From Rubrobacter sp. (lineage in GTDB: Bacteria; Actinomycetota; Rubrobacteria; Rubrobacterales; Rubrobacteraceae), in assembly GCA_013815485.1 (NCBI GenBank), contig JACDGB010000160.1, positions 1-5,328 of the forward strand: DNA of 5,328 nt. The letters run 5' to 3'. Both the position numbers and the translations under genes were made by a program. This document shows positions 4,490-5,328 of this stretch, in pieces; the stretch's first letter is position 1, and the number at the start of each line of letters is the position of its first letter. The notes below the pieces were generated by a model. It did not search any database, was not told the origin of the DNA, and saw only the letters and a program-made list of their open reading frames with translations.

Positions 4490-5328
4490 GTGACGGATCC
4501 GCAGTTGTTGAATGTTATGGGCACCGAAGTTACTGCGTTGGCTAGTAAGTTTGGAATCGCGAAGAGCAAAGCGTTCCTTGTCTGATTCGGCAAACTGGCC
4601 TTTGATCTCAGCGACTAGGAAGCGCACCAGAGCGTACTTGTAGAAGGCCCTAATGACAAGAGTATTGATTTATTTTGGGTCGATGACTTCGCGAGCCGTA
4701 TCATAGTGGCTCAGGGAAAATACTCACCCACTGGAGTCAGCAAGCCGAGAGACAATACAGTCGATAGCCTATTGAGCTCTTTGGATTGGCTAGCACAACC
4801 CGAAACCTTGCGGCAAGAAGGCAAACCAGAACTAGCCGAAGCCGCTAGTGCCTACCTGGAGGCAGTGGAGAAGGAGTACAGCATTGATCTGTGGTTCGTC
4901 TATTGCGGGGCAAAGAACGAGAATATCGATCAACGCATCCGCGTTTATAACGGCAACCCAGAGAATGAGCAGAGCAAGCGTGCTGCCAGGCACTGTGATT
5001 TATCTGTACTCGACAACCTCTTCCGTGAATCCAGAGGAGAGGGACGGCGGATCGAGCGTGCGACAATTCGGGTAGAACCCAGCCCTATACAGTTGTCCGG
5101 CGGCTTCGGTAAAGGCTTGGTATCCACCGTTCAGGGAAGAGAGTTAGTGTCCCTATACTCGGAATTTGGCGACGAGCTCTTCGCACGCAACGTTCGCTTG
5201 TACCTCGGAGCAAAGAAAGGCTCTGTTAACGCTGGGATGCTGGCGACGCTGGAAGATTCAAGCGAGCGCGGCAACTTCTGGGCCTACAACAACGGCATTA
5301 CTATGATCTGCGACGGTGAGTTCAACCG
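4490..5328 (+). pseudogene. AIPR-family (abortive infection phage resistance) gene with two in-frame stops, 3' end outside window
   Basis: One frame from GTG 4490 gives M-T-D-P-Q-L-L-N-V-M-G-T onward for 279 codons to the right edge, broken by TGA at codon 32 (4583-4585) and TAG at codon 43 (4616-4618). The protein pattern continues through both stops without a frame change: K-A-F-L-V-[stop]-F-G-K-L-A-F-D-L-S-D-[stop]-E-A-H. From memory of the family the first stop replaces a Trp (TGG to TGA) and the second an acidic residue. N-D-K-S-I-D at 55-60 and Q-G-K-Y-S at 75-79 form a D-x14-QxK pattern like a PD-(D/E)XK nuclease. The AIPR signature runs from A-R-N-V-R-L-Y-L-G (232-240) to F-W-A-Y-N-N-G-I-T-M-I-C (263-274). 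AIPR proteins are associated with anti-phage defence; the exact mechanism is not shown here. GGGGG at 4478-4482 may serve as ribosome binding site. TTG 4472, after GGTGAG (4457-4462), is an alternative start. Codon use is less GC-rich than in its neighbours, suggesting transfer. A sequencing error cannot be excluded. Confidence 0.82.

Noticed and set aside
4583..4618. Reassigned or selenocysteine-type recoding of the TGA and TAG in the AIPR gene
   Set aside because: Two different stop codons are involved, both terminate normal genes in this window, and no selenocysteine-insertion-like stem after the TGA was evident by eye.
4262..4627. 121-codon minus-strand frame containing G-R-I-R-T-C-G-Q-R-I-R-S-P-L-L
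   Set aside because: That peptide is the antisense translation of the tRNA-Arg gene, a well-known spurious ORF in databases; the rest is antisense to the AIPR gene.
4848..5075. Plus-strand 75-codon and overlapping minus-strand frames inside the AIPR region
   Set aside because: The frame carrying the AIPR motifs is continuous through this stretch; these are shadows without motifs.

Overview
The window looks like a chromosomal piece of a high-GC, Gram-positive-type bacterium, most likely an actinomycete-related lineage (a Rubrobacter-like or other deep-branching Actinomycetota is my best guess, not proven). The grounds are GC-rich codon use in the core genes, tRNA and tmRNA genes that do not encode the 3' CCA, promoters with good -10 boxes but poor -35 boxes, at least one apparently leaderless start, and the ftsX / rnr / smpB / ssrA gene order.

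Layout. Bases 1-428 hold the 3' end of ftsX (cell-division ABC-transporter permease). A 217-bp gap follows with a 7-bp hairpin, a short palindrome, three 8-bp tandem repeats and a promoter. That promoter reads into a possible 11-codon leader ORF whose stop overlaps the GTG start of a short RNase R gene (rnr, 646-2259). smpB (2270-2722) follows 10 bp later, and ssrA (tmRNA, about 2792-3147) follows under its own promoter and ends in a strong intrinsic terminator (3153-3181). rnr, smpB and ssrA together form the trans-translation module: tmRNA and SmpB rescue stalled ribosomes, and RNase R degrades the defective mRNA and also tmRNA. The tag decoded here is A-N-N-V-D-D-M-A-V-A-A.

Next is murI (3249-4061, glutamate racemase, peptidoglycan D-glutamate supply), whose GTG start lies only 8 bases past a perfect TATAAT. 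Three tRNA genes follow on the same strand: Pro(UGG), Gly(UCC) and Arg(UCU).

Downstream of the tRNA-Arg gene the composition drops to roughly 43-53% GC in sampled lines, against about 72% in a sampled rnr line. From 4490 to the window edge one reading frame encodes the N-terminal part of an AIPR-family (abortive infection / phage resistance) protein. This gene has its own TATAAT promoter, a putative D-x14-QxK nuclease motif and the family's Y-N-N-G-I-T signature. It is interrupted by two in-frame nonsense codons, TGA at 4583-4585 and TAG at 4616-4618, with no frameshift. It is the only accessory element in the window and its most interesting part: a horizontally acquired anti-phage gene beside a tRNA, probably a recent pseudogene. 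It runs off the right edge, so its 3' end and any partners or integrase are not visible.
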